The notes beneath the pieces were generated by a model. It was not told the origin of the DNA, ran no database searches, and worked only from the letters and a program-made list of their open reading frames with translations. A program made the position numbers and the translations under genes. Positions 8,272-16,995 of a stretch of 64,000 nt of DNA are shown here, one piece after another. Origin of the DNA: Cytophagales bacterium (GTDB lineage: Bacteria; Bacteroidota; Bacteroidia; Cytophagales; Spirosomataceae); the NCBI GenBank assembly GCA_013298125.1, contig JAAFJP010000032.1, forward strand, positions 1-64,000, in the 5' to 3' direction. Within the stretch, counting starts at the first letter, position 1. Every line of letters begins with the position of its first letter.

Positions 8272-8590
8272 TTATACGAGTTCCATTTTTTCGAGATACA
8301 CAGGAATAATGTCGCTTTCAGGTATATTTTGGGTCAATCAATCTTTCGTAGAGCGTAGGGTCTATGCTTTCTTCGTGGATAAGTATCTTATCTTCTGTAA
8401 TTTCGACATGAGCTACTACATTGTAATAATGCTTATTGTTGTGCCAGCCGTTAAGTATCAAAATAAATTCTGATTGGCTATCATTGATAATTAAATGATT
8501 ACTCAACGTAGGTCTGTTGTTGGGAACACGTTTGGCTAAATTTTCTAAGATATTTTTAACCGATATTTTATATTGATTTATTCTATCCAT
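8272..8590 (-). pseudogene. XisI-like protein gene, probably frameshifted near the 3' end
   Basis: The intact frame (8590 to 8318, 90 residues) begins MDRINQYKISVKNILENLAK and contains GWHNNKHYYNVVAHVEI and KILIHEES, resembling XisI (fdxN-element excision controlling factor family, normally about 110 residues). It stops abruptly after IDPKYT. Slipping one base just after the K codon (about 8326, next to an A-run) opens 17 more family-like residues, IPESDIIPVYLEKMELV, ending at 8272-8274, two bases after the convergent dioxygenase stop. No XisH partner is present. Either a degraded gene or a sequencing slip; the family link is moderate. Confidence 0.6.
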
Positions 8591-8649
8591 GTTTATTTTT
8601 TATCATGAGTTTAATTTATACAAAAATAAATTATTTTACGGAATGTCTA

Positions 8650-8830
8650 TTATTAAGCAGACTACATTTAAGGTTGAATTTCTCCGAAGTTTATAAATAG
8701 CTACTTACTTTTTCCACAAAGGTTAAACCTCTCAGAGGTATATTCCACATAATTTCGGAGAAATTTAACCTTTGTAGAAAAGTAATAACCTCAGACTACT
8801 GGCTTCGGAGAAGCCCAACCTTGAATCCGT
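8650..8830. repeat. Complex imperfect palindrome upstream of galB-like gene
   Basis: Two nested inverted pairs are visible: AAGGTTGAATTTCTCCGAAG near 8671 with CTTCGGAGAAGCCCAACCTT near 8804, and ACTTTTTCCACAAAGGTTAAA near 8710 with TTTAACCTTTGTAGAAAAGT near 8767. The 290-base gap between the xisI-like start and the galB-like start holds little else; no clear promoter. Confidence 0.6.
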
Positions 8831-8880
8831 TGAATAGTAGATAGTTCCGTTATTTTATTAGAAAAACGTTAAATCAAAAA

Positions 8881-9600
8881 ATGAAAAAGAAACTATTAGT
8901 CATAAGTGCCCACAGTGCTGATTTCGTTTGGAGGTCAGGAGGTACAATAGCAAAATCAGTAGAAGAAGGAGCTGAAACCTTAGTAGTTTGCCTTTCTTTT
9001 GGAGAACGTGGCGAATCAGGCGAACTTTGGAAAGAAGACCCTAATCGTACTGAAGAAAGTGTGAAAATCATTCGCAAAGCACAAGCACAACAAGCCGCTG
9101 ATATTTTTGGAACACCCATTATGTTCTTAGATTGGGGCGATTATCCGATGTTGATTTCGGATGAAAGAATAGCACAATTAACCAAAATAATTGGTGATTT
9201 TGAGCCGACAGTTATCTTGACGCATACTGCCAAAGACCCTTTCAACCCTGACCATCCTTTGGCTTATCAGGCAACGGAGAGGGCAAGATTACTTTCGTGT
9301 GGTGCGGGCGTTGCCAGTGCCTTCAAGAATATTGACCCGCCGATGTGGTATTCATTTGAGCCTCATCAGCCCGAAATTTGCGAGTTCAAACCCGATACTT
9401 TCATAGATATTTCTTCGGTTTTTGATAAAAAAAATGCCGCCATGAACTGCATGGGAGCTCAAAAATATCTCGTAGAATATTATACCGAATTGGGAGGAAG
9501 AAGGGCAAATCATGCCCGTAGAATTTCGGGACAAAAAGATATAAAATACGCTGAGGCTCATCAAAGTCACTTGCCGAGGGTAACGGATAGTATATTTTGA
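8881..9600 (+). CDS. galB: 4-oxalomesaconate hydratase, GalB type (PIG-L fold)
   Basis: The 239-residue protein belongs to the PIG-L/LmbE metal-hydrolase fold, but has the GalB version of the metal motif, AHSADFVWRSGG, in place of AHPDDE. It shares other landmarks I recall from Pseudomonas putida GalB: VVCLSFGERGES, WGDYPM, DPFNPDHPLA and SFEPHQPEICEFKPDTF. GalB hydrates the enol form of 4-oxalomesaconate to 4-carboxy-4-hydroxy-2-oxoadipate. It follows the dioxygenase gene after the xisI-like insertion and repeat region. Family resemblance is extensive, so the assignment is strong although unrun by search. Confidence 0.9.
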   Translation: MKKKLLVISAHSADFVWRSGGTIAKSVEEGAETLVVCLSFGERGESGELWKEDPNRTEESVKIIRKAQAQQAADIFGTPIMFLDWGDYPMLISDERIAQLTKIIGDFEPTVILTHTAKDPFNPDHPLAYQATERARLLSCGAGVASAFKNIDPPMWYSFEPHQPEICEFKPDTFIDISSVFDKKNAAMNCMGAQKYLVEYYTELGGRRANHARRISGQKDIKYAEAHQSHLPRVTDSIF

Positions 9601-9635
9601 CTAATGTTTGATTAAAAAACATCAACCATTCAACA

Positions 9636-10280
9636 TTACTCGTTACTCATCAAATTCAGAACTAAGGCTTTGCATTTTTTTAGAATGGCGAAAATTGTAT
9701 AAATATCGTCGTCCGATGCATTATAGGCGTTACTCAAAACGTATTTATCTCTCTCCAAAACTACGAAAAACCAGTTACGACCAGATGTATAAGTACCAAA
9801 GATAGGCAATTTATTTTCATTTTTGTATTGAGCTGCCACCATCGCAATTAAGAGCTGCCCCAGAGGGTCATTATCTCTTCTGTTTTCTTGCTTATATTCG
9901 TGAAGACAGAAATAAGGCAATTTGGGAATAACTTTTCCTTTTGCTAACAAGAAATCCACCTTGCCCGAAGCTGATACCGTGGGGGTTTCTATTGTGAGTG
10001 TACGTTGAGTAAAAGGCTTAAAATATGGAGTTTTAAAATTGACCAAAGACATTAGTGGACCAATGAAAAAGAGTTTCATCTCATCTTCATTCCAGTTTTT
10101 AGCTTCCTCAAAAAGCAATTGTCTAAGTTCTTCTAAACCTTCTCTTTGCCTATCATTAGGCGAATATTCTGGTTCGGAGGGAGCATTAAGCCAGTCGGTA
10201 TAAAGTGGCGTTTTTTCCACAGGCTGGATTCTCATAATGTCCTCAACCTCTTCATAAGTCCAAGTTTCAAATGAACGCAT
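9636..10280 (-). CDS. Uncharacterised PD-(D/E)XK nuclease-like protein, inserted against the gal genes
   Basis: Start 10280 is chosen (MRSFETWTYEEVEDIMRI); the upstream extension to 10316 runs into the gap before galC. The protein is 214 residues. Residues about 106-130 show a core reminiscent of PD-(D/E)XK enzymes: GKVDFLL (Asp109) followed by LHEYKQE (Glu128, Lys130). I recognise the type as an uncharacterised Cytophagales protein; whether it cuts DNA is unknown. It lies on the opposite strand between the galB-like and galC-like genes and so interrupts the operon, suggesting a later insertion. Confidence 0.6.
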   Translation of the reverse strand: MRSFETWTYEEVEDIMRIQPVEKTPLYTDWLNAPSEPEYSPNDRQREGLEELRQLLFEEAKNWNEDEMKLFFIGPLMSLVNFKTPYFKPFTQRTLTIETPTVSASGKVDFLLAKGKVIPKLPYFCLHEYKQENRRDNDPLGQLLIAMVAAQYKNENKLPIFGTYTSGRNWFFVVLERDKYVLSNAYNASDDDIYTIFAILKKCKALVLNLMSNE

Positions 10281-10322
10281 AGCTTTACTTGTTATGTTTT
10301 TAGTAAAATTAAACAAAAAATA

Positions 10323-10940
10323 ATGACTATAATTGAAAAGCTCTCAAAATTCAGTGCTGCAACGCTCCATGAAGCCCTCGGGAAAACGGGTAATTTACCT
10401 TCGGGTATCAAACCAATAAGTTCAAAAATGAAAGTTTGTGGACCTGCTTTTACCGTAAAAACCATGCCTTGCGACAATATGCTCCTACATCGTGCCTACG
10501 CTTACGCAAAGGCAGGAGATGTTTTAGTAGTTAATTGTTCAAATTTTTACGAAGCTGGATATTGGGGTGATTTAATGAGTCTGGGGGCAAAAACAAAAGG
10601 CATCAATGGCTTAGTAATAGATGCTTGCGTGCGGGATGCCGATGATATTGAAGCCATGAGCTTTCCAGTTTTCAGTCGTGGGTTGTGCATTCGTGGTACT
10701 TCAAATCATGGCGATGGTACACTTAACGAACCTATTATTATTGGCGATGTACTGATAAATCCAGGAGATTATATCGTGGGAGACCGTGACGGTGTTGTTG
10801 TAATTCCACAAAACCGTATCGAAGAAGTTATCGAAAAAGCCATTGCCCGAGAAGCCAAAGAAGAACGTACAAGGGAAGAATTGAGAAAGGGCAGAACTTC
10901 TTTGCAAATCTATGGGTGGGATGAAAAATATGGGTATTGA
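10323..10940 (+). CDS. galC: 4-carboxy-4-hydroxy-2-oxoadipate aldolase (RraA-like), GalC/LigK type
   Basis: The 205-residue protein is of the RraA / HMG-CHA aldolase fold. Landmarks are the GKTGNLP start region, WGDLMSLGAKTKGI, the active-site stretch DACVRDADDI (Arg and Asp that bind pyruvate and the divalent metal) and VGDRDGVVVIP. Enzymes of this type split 4-carboxy-4-hydroxy-2-oxoadipate into pyruvate and oxaloacetate, the last step of the gallate/protocatechuate 4,5 pathway. RraA ribonuclease-regulator proteins share the fold, but the galB/galD context favours the aldolase. The next gene starts one base after its stop, implying coupling. Confidence 0.87.
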   Translation: MTIIEKLSKFSAATLHEALGKTGNLPSGIKPISSKMKVCGPAFTVKTMPCDNMLLHRAYAYAKAGDVLVVNCSNFYEAGYWGDLMSLGAKTKGINGLVIDACVRDADDIEAMSFPVFSRGLCIRGTSNHGDGTLNEPIIIGDVLINPGDYIVGDRDGVVVIPQNRIEEVIEKAIAREAKEERTREELRKGRTSLQIYGWDEKYGY

Positions 10941-10941
10941 T

Positions 10942-11721
10942 ATGATAAATAATAAATTAACTATTGCAATTTTAGGCTTAGGCGAAGCAGGTTCACATTT
11001 TGCCAATGACTTAGCAAATATGGGCGTGAATGTTATCGGCTATGACCCAAATCCTGTGCGGGTTTTACATGAAAATATCGTTTTAGCAACAAATAATTTG
11101 GAAGCTACCCGAAATGCAGATATTATTTTTAGCGTAAATCTGTTCTCAGTTTCCGAAGAAATCGCTCGTGAAGTAATGCCCATTTTGAATGAATCAAAGA
11201 TTTATTTAGAGATGAATACGTCTTCGCCCGATAAGAAAATTGCGATTTACGAAACCCTAAAATCAACGGGAATACAATACGTGGACTTGGCAATTATGGC
11301 TCCTGTACCACCCAAAGGCATCAAAACACCCTTTTTAGCTTCGGGAAATGGAGCAAAAATTTTCCAAGAAAAAGTAAAAGACCTAAACTTAAATCTTTCT
11401 GTTTTGAGTGATGTTGTAGGTGAAGCCTCTACTCGCAAACTCTTGCGTTCAATCGTGTATAAGGGCGTAGCAGCAGTGATTTGCGAAGCAATGGAAGCAG
11501 GACAAAAATTTGGTTTGGAAAATTACATCCGTGAACAAATCAGTTCGGTCATTGGTGGAAATGACGACTTGATTGACCGTTTTGTGGAAGGTAGCAAAAC
11601 CCACGCCCTCAGACGTATGCACGAAATGGAGGCTGTGGTTGAGATGCTAAAAGACCAAGATTTAGAGCCAATTATGAGTGAAGCAACAAGAGAAAATTTA
11701 GAAAAACTATTGAATAATTAA
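10942..11721 (+). CDS. 6-phosphogluconate dehydrogenase-like NAD(P)-binding protein (DUF1932 C-terminal domain)
   Basis: ATG 10942 is chosen because it follows the galC stop by one base; the extension to 10912 lies inside galC. The protein has a Rossmann NAD(P)-binding half (about 1-165, ILGLGEAGSHFANDLANMG) and a helical DUF1932-like half (about 190-255, with RRMHEMEAVVEML). It sits between galC and galD with tight spacing. The textbook gallate route needs no dehydrogenase here, so it may act on a side-chain or reduced intermediate, or on another aromatic acid feeding the same route. No substrate can be inferred. Confidence 0.75.
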   Translation: MINNKLTIAILGLGEAGSHFANDLANMGVNVIGYDPNPVRVLHENIVLATNNLEATRNADIIFSVNLFSVSEEIAREVMPILNESKIYLEMNTSSPDKKIAIYETLKSTGIQYVDLAIMAPVPPKGIKTPFLASGNGAKIFQEKVKDLNLNLSVLSDVVGEASTRKLLRSIVYKGVAAVICEAMEAGQKFGLENYIREQISSVIGGNDDLIDRFVEGSKTHALRRMHEMEAVVEMLKDQDLEPIMSEATRENLEKLLNN

Positions 11722-12806
11722 TGCAAAACTCCATTCCATTCATGCAAATCCGAGGGGGAAGTTCCAAAGGGCTTTTCTTTCAAGCAAAAGACTTACCTAC
11801 GGATGAAAACCTTCGTAATGACTTGATTTTGAAGGCAATGGAAGGTACAACCGAAGGCGACCCTCGACAAATTGACGGTTTGGGAGGAGCAAATTCATTA
11901 ACCAGTAAAGTTGCCATCGTAAGCCCTTCTACCAATCCTGATTGGGATTTAGACTATTTTTTTATTCAAGTAGTTGTTGGGAAAGGCAAAGTTTCAACCA
12001 CGCAAACCTGCGGAAATATCTTAGCGGGCGTATTGCCTTTTGCCATCGAATCGGGCATGATTAAGGCAGATTCGCCCACCACTTCGGCAAAAATTAATAT
12101 CGTCAATACGGGAGGAATTTGTGAATGTGTAGTGCAAACACCCAATGGAAAAGTCGAATATTCGGGTGATACAAAAATTGATGGCGTTGTCGGAACATCT
12201 GCCCCAATTATCTGTAATTATTTAGATACCGCAGGGGCAACTTGTGGCTCAATGCTTCCCACGGGCAATAATATTGATGTTTTTGATGGCATAGAAACCA
12301 CCTGTATCGACAACGGAATGCCCCTCGTAATCATGCGTGCGAGAGATTTTGGGCTTTCGGGAAATGAAAGTAAGGAAGATTTGGATGCCAACGAAGATTT
12401 AAAAAAGAAGATAGAAAATATCCGTTTACAGGCAGGTTTTCTGATGAATCTGGGCGATGTTTCCGAACAAACCATTCCCAAAATGTGCCTAATTTCTCCT
12501 GCCCAACATGGAGGAGTTGTAAATACCAGAATGTTTATCCCTCATGTAGTCCACGAAGCAATAGGCGTTTTAGCAGCCGTTTCTGTAGCAACGGCTTGTA
12601 TTCTACCATATTCAGTCTGTTCGAGAACTACCCCTAATCCCCAATCCCTAACCCCTAACCCCCAATTTTCGATTGAGCATCCTTCGGGAGAATTTACGGT
12701 TAATCTTGAATATGAATCTGTTGATAATCAGGTGATTATTCATAAGTCGGGGGTGATTCGGACGGCGAGATTATTGAGTAAGGGAGAGGTTTTTGTTGTG
12801 GCGTAA
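11721..12806 (+). CDS. galD: 4-oxalomesaconate tautomerase, GalD type (PrpF family)
   Basis: The 361-residue protein is of the PrpF isomerase family: MQIRGGSSKGLFFQAKDLP at the start, GLGGANSLTSKVAIV, TCGNILAGVLPFAIE and LISPAQHGGVVNTRMF later. GalD converts the keto form of 4-oxalomesaconate, formed after gallate ring opening, to the enol used by GalB. Its start overlaps the preceding stop by one base. Near residues 304-316 a run of five heptamers (12631-12665) encodes TPNPQSLTPNPQ, an insertion-like segment in an otherwise well-behaved protein. The alternative, a PrpF aconitate isomerase, is disfavoured by context. Confidence 0.88.
   Translation: MQNSIPFMQIRGGSSKGLFFQAKDLPTDENLRNDLILKAMEGTTEGDPRQIDGLGGANSLTSKVAIVSPSTNPDWDLDYFFIQVVVGKGKVSTTQTCGNILAGVLPFAIESGMIKADSPTTSAKINIVNTGGICECVVQTPNGKVEYSGDTKIDGVVGTSAPIICNYLDTAGATCGSMLPTGNNIDVFDGIETTCIDNGMPLVIMRARDFGLSGNESKEDLDANEDLKKKIENIRLQAGFLMNLGDVSEQTIPKMCLISPAQHGGVVNTRMFIPHVVHEAIGVLAAVSVATACILPYSVCSRTTPNPQSLTPNPQFSIEHPSGEFTVNLEYESVDNQVIIHKSGVIRTARLLSKGEVFVVA
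12631..12665. repeat. Five tandem heptamers inside galD
   Basis: Units are cccctaa, tccccaa, tccctaa, cccctaa and cccccaa. A 7-nt period read in triplets yields a 7-residue protein repeat. Confidence 0.85.
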
Positions 12807-12857
12807 TTTGATTGTTTAGGTTGAATTTCTATTGAAAAATTAGTATATATTCTAATT

Positions 12858-13208
12858 TCACATTCCAAATTTCATCATTTCATAAATCTTTACTTCTGTA
12901 TTTCCACTGTGATTCAGAATTTGAGATTTTATCTCGCCATCTCTAATCAAGTATATTTCCCCTTTGCCATGATTGAGTATGCCAAATTGTTGTTCAAAAA
13001 TTCTACACGATTCATCATCAATATCCATAATATAAAGTTTAGGGGATTCTAAGCTACTTTTTAGACAATTCAAAAGTGTTTTTAGGTTTATGAAATCATT
13101 ACTCCATGATGGATAAATAAAGACAATACCTTCGGAAATATCTGTTTTGTTAAGAGTTATAGAGAGATTTCCGTAGTTGTTTATTTGGAGGAATTGGTGG
13201 ATATTCAT
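12858..13208 (-). CDS. Hypothetical 116-residue protein
   Basis: Not recognised. The alpha/beta pattern (YGNLSITL..., GIVFIYPSW, PKLYIMDID, FGILNHGKGEIYLIRDGEI) loosely recalls thioredoxin-like chaperone proteins but has no CxxC. It lies 22 bases downstream of the vapC-like toxin gene on the same strand and may be the last gene of the uvrA-antitoxin-toxin transcript. Confidence 0.6.
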   Translation of the reverse strand: MNIHQFLQINNYGNLSITLNKTDISEGIVFIYPSWSNDFINLKTLLNCLKSSLESPKLYIMDIDDESCRIFEQQFGILNHGKGEIYLIRDGEIKSQILNHSGNTEVKIYEMMKFGM

Positions 13209-13229
13209 AATGATTTTGGGCTATTTAAT

Positions 13230-13646
13230 TTACGATTCATCAATCCAATTTTCAATCTCAATATTCTCTACCTTCCCAAGATGCTTTACATTTCTGGTAA
13301 CCATTATCATTTGATTAGTAACTGAAGTACAGCCAATAATAAGGTCAAATTCACCAATAGGAGTACCTTCTTTTCTGAGTCTTGCTTTCTCTTTTGCGTA
13401 TAGTTCAAAACAGGAATTGATAGGTATTATCCTGATTCCAAATGATAATTTTAGGTTATCTACGTTTTGTTGATTTTGTTCTCTTTTACTTTCAGCACTA
13501 TTTTCTACACCAAATAATAGTTCGGCAATAGTCAATTCTGAAATAAAACAATTTTCAAAACCTACTTTATCTATTTTACTTTGTAGGTTGAACTCTCCTT
13601 TTAAAAAGTGAACACAAATATTGGTATCTAAAAGATATTTCTTCAT
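13230..13646 (-). CDS. VapC-like PIN-domain toxin
   Basis: The 138-residue PIN-domain protein has LLDTNICVHFLKG at the N-terminus (Asp7), Glu42 in TIAELLFG and Asp101 in GEFDLIIG, the acidic residues that bind metal in VapC ribonucleases. Such toxins cleave tRNA or rRNA when released from their antitoxin. The start codon overlaps the antitoxin stop by four bases (13643-13646), the usual toxin-antitoxin coupling. Family assignment is strong; the target RNA is unknown. Confidence 0.88.
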   Translation of the reverse strand: MKKYLLDTNICVHFLKGEFNLQSKIDKVGFENCFISELTIAELLFGVENSAESKREQNQQNVDNLKLSFGIRIIPINSCFELYAKEKARLRKEGTPIGEFDLIIGCTSVTNQMIMVTRNVKHLGKVENIEIENWIDES

Positions 13647-13873
13647 AGTTCTATATTTCTTGGAGAGTCATTTCTTGCTTGATAAATTTCATTAACTATC
13701 TCATTACCAGATTTTTCTGATTGCCAAGAGCCAAAAAGTCTTTTAAATAGTTGAGCTTGTTCATCTACTGTTTCACTACTCTTTTCTGAAAATTTAATAC
13801 CCAGACGCTTTACCAATTCCGTGAGTAAATGGTAGTCGTTGTCATTATCTGTTTCTAAAATTAATGTTTTCAT
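13643..13873 (-). CDS. Antitoxin partner of the VapC-like toxin
   Basis: The 76-residue protein (MKTLILETDNDNDYHLLTELVKRLGIKF...) is acidic, short, directly upstream of and overlapping the PIN toxin, as expected for a type II antitoxin. The N-terminus may form the DNA-binding part and the C-terminus (EIVNEIYQARNDS) the toxin-wrapping part; this is inferred from position. It starts 28 bases after the uvrA stop on the same strand, so it is probably co-transcribed with or read through from uvrA. Confidence 0.75.
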   Translation of the reverse strand: MKTLILETDNDNDYHLLTELVKRLGIKFSEKSSETVDEQAQLFKRLFGSWQSEKSGNEIVNEIYQARNDSPRNIEL

Positions 13874-13901
13874 CTTGTTATTTTTTTACAAAGTTAATAT
13901 T

Positions 13902-16823
13902 TTACAAAACCTTCCCCTTCAAGAAGTCCGCCGTGTAATTCCCCTCAATCTTCACCATTTCCTCTGGTGTGCCTTCAAACGTAATGTAACCGCCTTTTTC
14001 GCCTCCTTCTGGACCGATGTCGATGATGTGGTCTGCCGATTTTATGACTTCCATGTTGTGTTCGATGATGATAACCGAATCGCCCTGTTCAACCAACGCA
14101 TTGATGGCTTTTAGGAGTTTTTTGATGTCGTGGAAATGTAAACCTGTGGTGGGTTCATCGAAAATAAAGAGTGTTTTTCCTTTGTTTGGATTGCCTTTGC
14201 CTAAGAAACTTGCTAATTTCACCCGTTGGGCTTCTCCACCCGACAATGAACTTGACGACTGCCCTAATTTGACATACCCCAAGCCTACTTCTTGCAAGGG
14301 CAACAATTTTTCCACTAATTTCGGTTGGTCTTTACTGAATAATTCAATGGATTCGTCCACGGTCATGTCCAAAATGTCGGCAATGTCGTTTTCGTGATAT
14401 TTTACGTCTAAAACTTCTTGTTTAAATCTCTTCCCTCCGCACGACTCGCATTTGAGTTTTACGTCTGCCATAAACTGCATTTCGATGGTTACAAAGCCTT
14501 CGCCTTGACAAGTTTCGCAACGTCCGCCTTCCACATTAAAAGAGAAACTGCCTGGTTTATATCCTCTTGATTTGGCAACGGGCAATTCTGAAAACAACAA
14601 ACGAATTTGGTCATAAGCCTTCACGTAAGTCACTGGATTTGAGCGAGATGACTTCCCGATTGGATTTTGGTCAATCATTTCTACGGATTCAATTTTACCG
14701 ATACTGCCCGCCATTTCACCAAATTTTCCTGATTCGTCGGTGTATGTTCCTAAGTGTTTTCCGAGGGCTGGGTATAAAATTTTACGTACCAAAGTAGATT
14801 TTCCAGAGCCACTTACGCCTGTAACCACATTGAGAATTCCCAAAGGAAATTTTACCGAAACATCCTTTAAATTATTCTCGTAAGCCCCTTTTATTTCGAT
14901 ATGACTGGTTGATTTTCTGCGAAATTTTGGGACTTCAATTTTGTCAGTGCCAAGGAGAAAATTTAGGGTGTGCGATAGCCCCCCAACCCCCAGAGGGGGA
15001 GCTACCGATTCCCAATCAGTGATATTATGTTCAGTGGCTCCTCCTCTGGGGGCGGGGGGGGCGATTTGTAACACCAACTCTCCTCCGTTTCTTCCTGCAT
15101 CGGGTCCAATGTCGATAATTTGGTCGGCGGCACGCATCACTTCTTCTTCGTGTTCTACCACGATTACGGTGTTGCCCATGTCTCGCAAAGATTCCAAAAC
15201 AGACACCAATCTGAGCGTATCTCTTGGGTGCAAACCGATGCTTGGTTCGTCCAAAATATACATTGAACCCACCAAGGCACTACCCAAAGAAGTAGCCAAT
15301 TTTATCCGTTGAAATTCACCGCCCGAAAGCGTGGAAGACAAGCGATTTAAACTCAAATATCCCAAGCCCACTTTGTTCATGTATTCCAAACGAGCATTGA
15401 TTTCTTGAAGGATTCTTTTTGATACACCTAATTGATAATCAGGGAGTTGCAGGTTATTGAAAAACGCTACGACATCCGTAATCGGCATCAAAACTAAGTC
15501 GATGATAGACCTCCCTCCTACCTTCACATACCCTGCATCTTGGCGTAGTCGTGAGCCTTTGCACTCGGGGCATGAGGTACGCCCACGATAGCGTGAGAGC
15601 ATCACTCGATACTGGATTTTGTGGGTCTCGGCTTCCAACATTTTGAAGAACGCATCCAAGCCCGTAAAGTATTGATTTCCAGTCCATAACAGAGCCTTTT
15701 GCTCGTCAGTAAGGTCTTTGTAAGGTCGGTGAATTGGGAAGTCGAATTTTGTTCCGTTTTTGATTAATGGAATCAAATATTCGCTCATTTTTTCGGTACG
15801 CCACGGAGCAATTGCCCCTTCGTAAATGGAAACACCTTTATCAGGAATTATCAAGTCGGGGTCAAGTCCTAAAATTCTCCCAAAACCCTCGCAACGCTTG
15901 CAAGCACCGTAGGGATTATTGAAGCTAAAAAGATTGAGGGAAGGCTCTTCAAACAACATTCCATCTGCCTCAAATTTATCAGAAAACACTTTCGTTTCTC
16001 CTCCAAAAACTTCCACAAAACACGCTCCGTCACCCTCAAAAAAGGCAGTTTGCACAGAATCCGATAGTCTAAATTGAGTTTCTTCTTCGGGCTGACCGTT
16101 TTCGTCTTTTTTGACTGCCACACGGTCAATCAGAATTTTATAATTATTAGCAAAGAGGTCAATGGGAGGCAGTTTTTTCAGTTCCTCCTTATTTTCCAAT
16201 AACTCTTCTAAAAATTTTATCTCTCCATCAATCACAATTCGAGTATAACCTTTCTGAATCAAGACCTTCATTTCCTCAACCAATTTTCTTTCTTGTTTCA
16301 AGAAAAAAGGTGCGAGAATCATCACACGGGTCGATTCTTCTAAGGTAAAAATATAATCCACCACGTCCGAAATGGTGTCTTTGGTAACTTCCTTACCCGT
16401 TACAGGCGAGTATGTTACGCCCGCACGAGCGAAGAGTAATTTCAGATAATCATAAATTTCAGTAGTTGTGCCAACCGTCGAGCGAGGGTTTTTGGTAGAA
16501 ACTCTTTGCTCAATGGCAATGGCTGGCGAAATGCCCTTGATATAATCTACATCGGGTTTTTCCATCCGTCCCAAAAACTGGCGAGTGTATGAACTCAGAC
16601 TTTCCACGTACATCCGTTGTCCCTCCGCAAAGAGCGTATCAAAAGCCAAAGACGACTTCCCCGAACCCGATAAACCCGTGATTACCACCAACTTATTGCG
16701 TGGAATGGCAACATCAATATTTTTAAGATTATTAACTCTCGCCCCTTTGATGATGATAAAACGCTTAGGGTCAAGGTCTTCGATTGCGGTATGATTTTGA
16801 TTCTGGATTTCGGTAATATTCAT
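13902..16823 (-). CDS. uvrA: Excinuclease ABC subunit A
   Basis: UvrA is the ATP-driven damage-recognition subunit of nucleotide excision repair. The 973-residue protein shows both ABC modules: Walker [10 protein letters not shown] near residue 45, two signature motifs LSGGE(F/A)QR, a second Walker [10 protein letters not shown], and Cys-x2-Cys zinc pairs (CKRC, CPEC, CETC, CESC). I prefer ATG 16823 (MNITEIQ); an in-frame ATG at 16856 would add 11 residues. The linker after the first ATPase half carries about 29 extra codons from a GC-rich palindrome (14977-15062), rich in Pro/Gly. It is followed by a toxin-antitoxin pair. Confidence 0.97.
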   Translation of the reverse strand: MNITEIQNQNHTAIEDLDPKRFIIIKGARVNNLKNIDVAIPRNKLVVITGLSGSGKSSLAFDTLFAEGQRMYVESLSSYTRQFLGRMEKPDVDYIKGISPAIAIEQRVSTKNPRSTVGTTTEIYDYLKLLFARAGVTYSPVTGKEVTKDTISDVVDYIFTLEESTRVMILAPFFLKQERKLVEEMKVLIQKGYTRIVIDGEIKFLEELLENKEELKKLPPIDLFANNYKILIDRVAVKKDENGQPEEETQFRLSDSVQTAFFEGDGACFVEVFGGETKVFSDKFEADGMLFEEPSLNLFSFNNPYGACKRCEGFGRILGLDPDLIIPDKGVSIYEGAIAPWRTEKMSEYLIPLIKNGTKFDFPIHRPYKDLTDEQKALLWTGNQYFTGLDAFFKMLEAETHKIQYRVMLSRYRGRTSCPECKGSRLRQDAGYVKVGGRSIIDLVLMPITDVVAFFNNLQLPDYQLGVSKRILQEINARLEYMNKVGLGYLSLNRLSSTLSGGEFQRIKLATSLGSALVGSMYILDEPSIGLHPRDTLRLVSVLESLRDMGNTVIVVEHEEEVMRAADQIIDIGPDAGRNGGELVLQIAPPAPRGGATEHNITDWESVAPPLGVGGLSHTLNFLLGTDKIEVPKFRRKSTSHIEIKGAYENNLKDVSVKFPLGILNVVTGVSGSGKSTLVRKILYPALGKHLGTYTDESGKFGEMAGSIGKIESVEMIDQNPIGKSSRSNPVTYVKAYDQIRLLFSELPVAKSRGYKPGSFSFNVEGGRCETCQGEGFVTIEMQFMADVKLKCESCGGKRFKQEVLDVKYHENDIADILDMTVDESIELFSKDQPKLVEKLLPLQEVGLGYVKLGQSSSSLSGGEAQRVKLASFLGKGNPNKGKTLFIFDEPTTGLHFHDIKKLLKAINALVEQGDSVIIIEHNMEVIKSADHIIDIGPEGGEKGGYITFEGTPEEMVKIEGNYTADFLKGKVL
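14977..15062. repeat. 86-nt GC-rich palindrome inserted in frame in uvrA
   Basis: AGCCCCCCAACCCCCAGAGG and its imperfect inverse (CTCCTCTGGGGGCGGGGGGG) flank a loop of about 35 nt. On the coding strand it gives [13 protein letters not shown]... and PPLGVGG. It is the same family as 3831-3887, and falls where UvrA normally has an EGTPEE-like linker. Confidence 0.88.
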
Positions 16824-16884
16824 GAATTTAGGGGATAGTGATGAGGAGTATTTCACCTTCTAAATCACTGGTAAAAGTATGTAA

Positions 16885-16892
16885 CAAAGATA
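16885..16892 (-). promoter_or_regulatory. Candidate -7 box for uvrA
   Basis: TATCTTTG on the minus strand fits TAnnTTTG, about 60 nt upstream of the uvrA start. The nearest TTTG (16917-16920) is 24 nt further, longer than ideal, so confidence is modest. Confidence 0.35.
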
Positions 16893-16933
16893 ACAAATTC
16901 TGAGAATGTTTAGTTACAAAAACATATCAACAC

Positions 16934-16976
16934 AAAAGAGGCTCATTCAAAAGAAATTTGAATGAGCCTCTTTTTT
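16934..16976 (-). terminator. Intrinsic terminator after the TPR gene
   Basis: A 14-bp perfect stem (16938-16951 with 16957-16970), 5-nt loop and flanking A/T tracts lie just past the TPR gene stop and before the uvrA promoter region. Confidence 0.8.
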
Positions 16977-16995
16977 AATTTTATAGCATCTACTA

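Noticed and set aside
8267-8473. Plus-strand frame overlapping the xisI-like gene
   Set aside because: Composition is unlike protein and the opposite strand has the family match.
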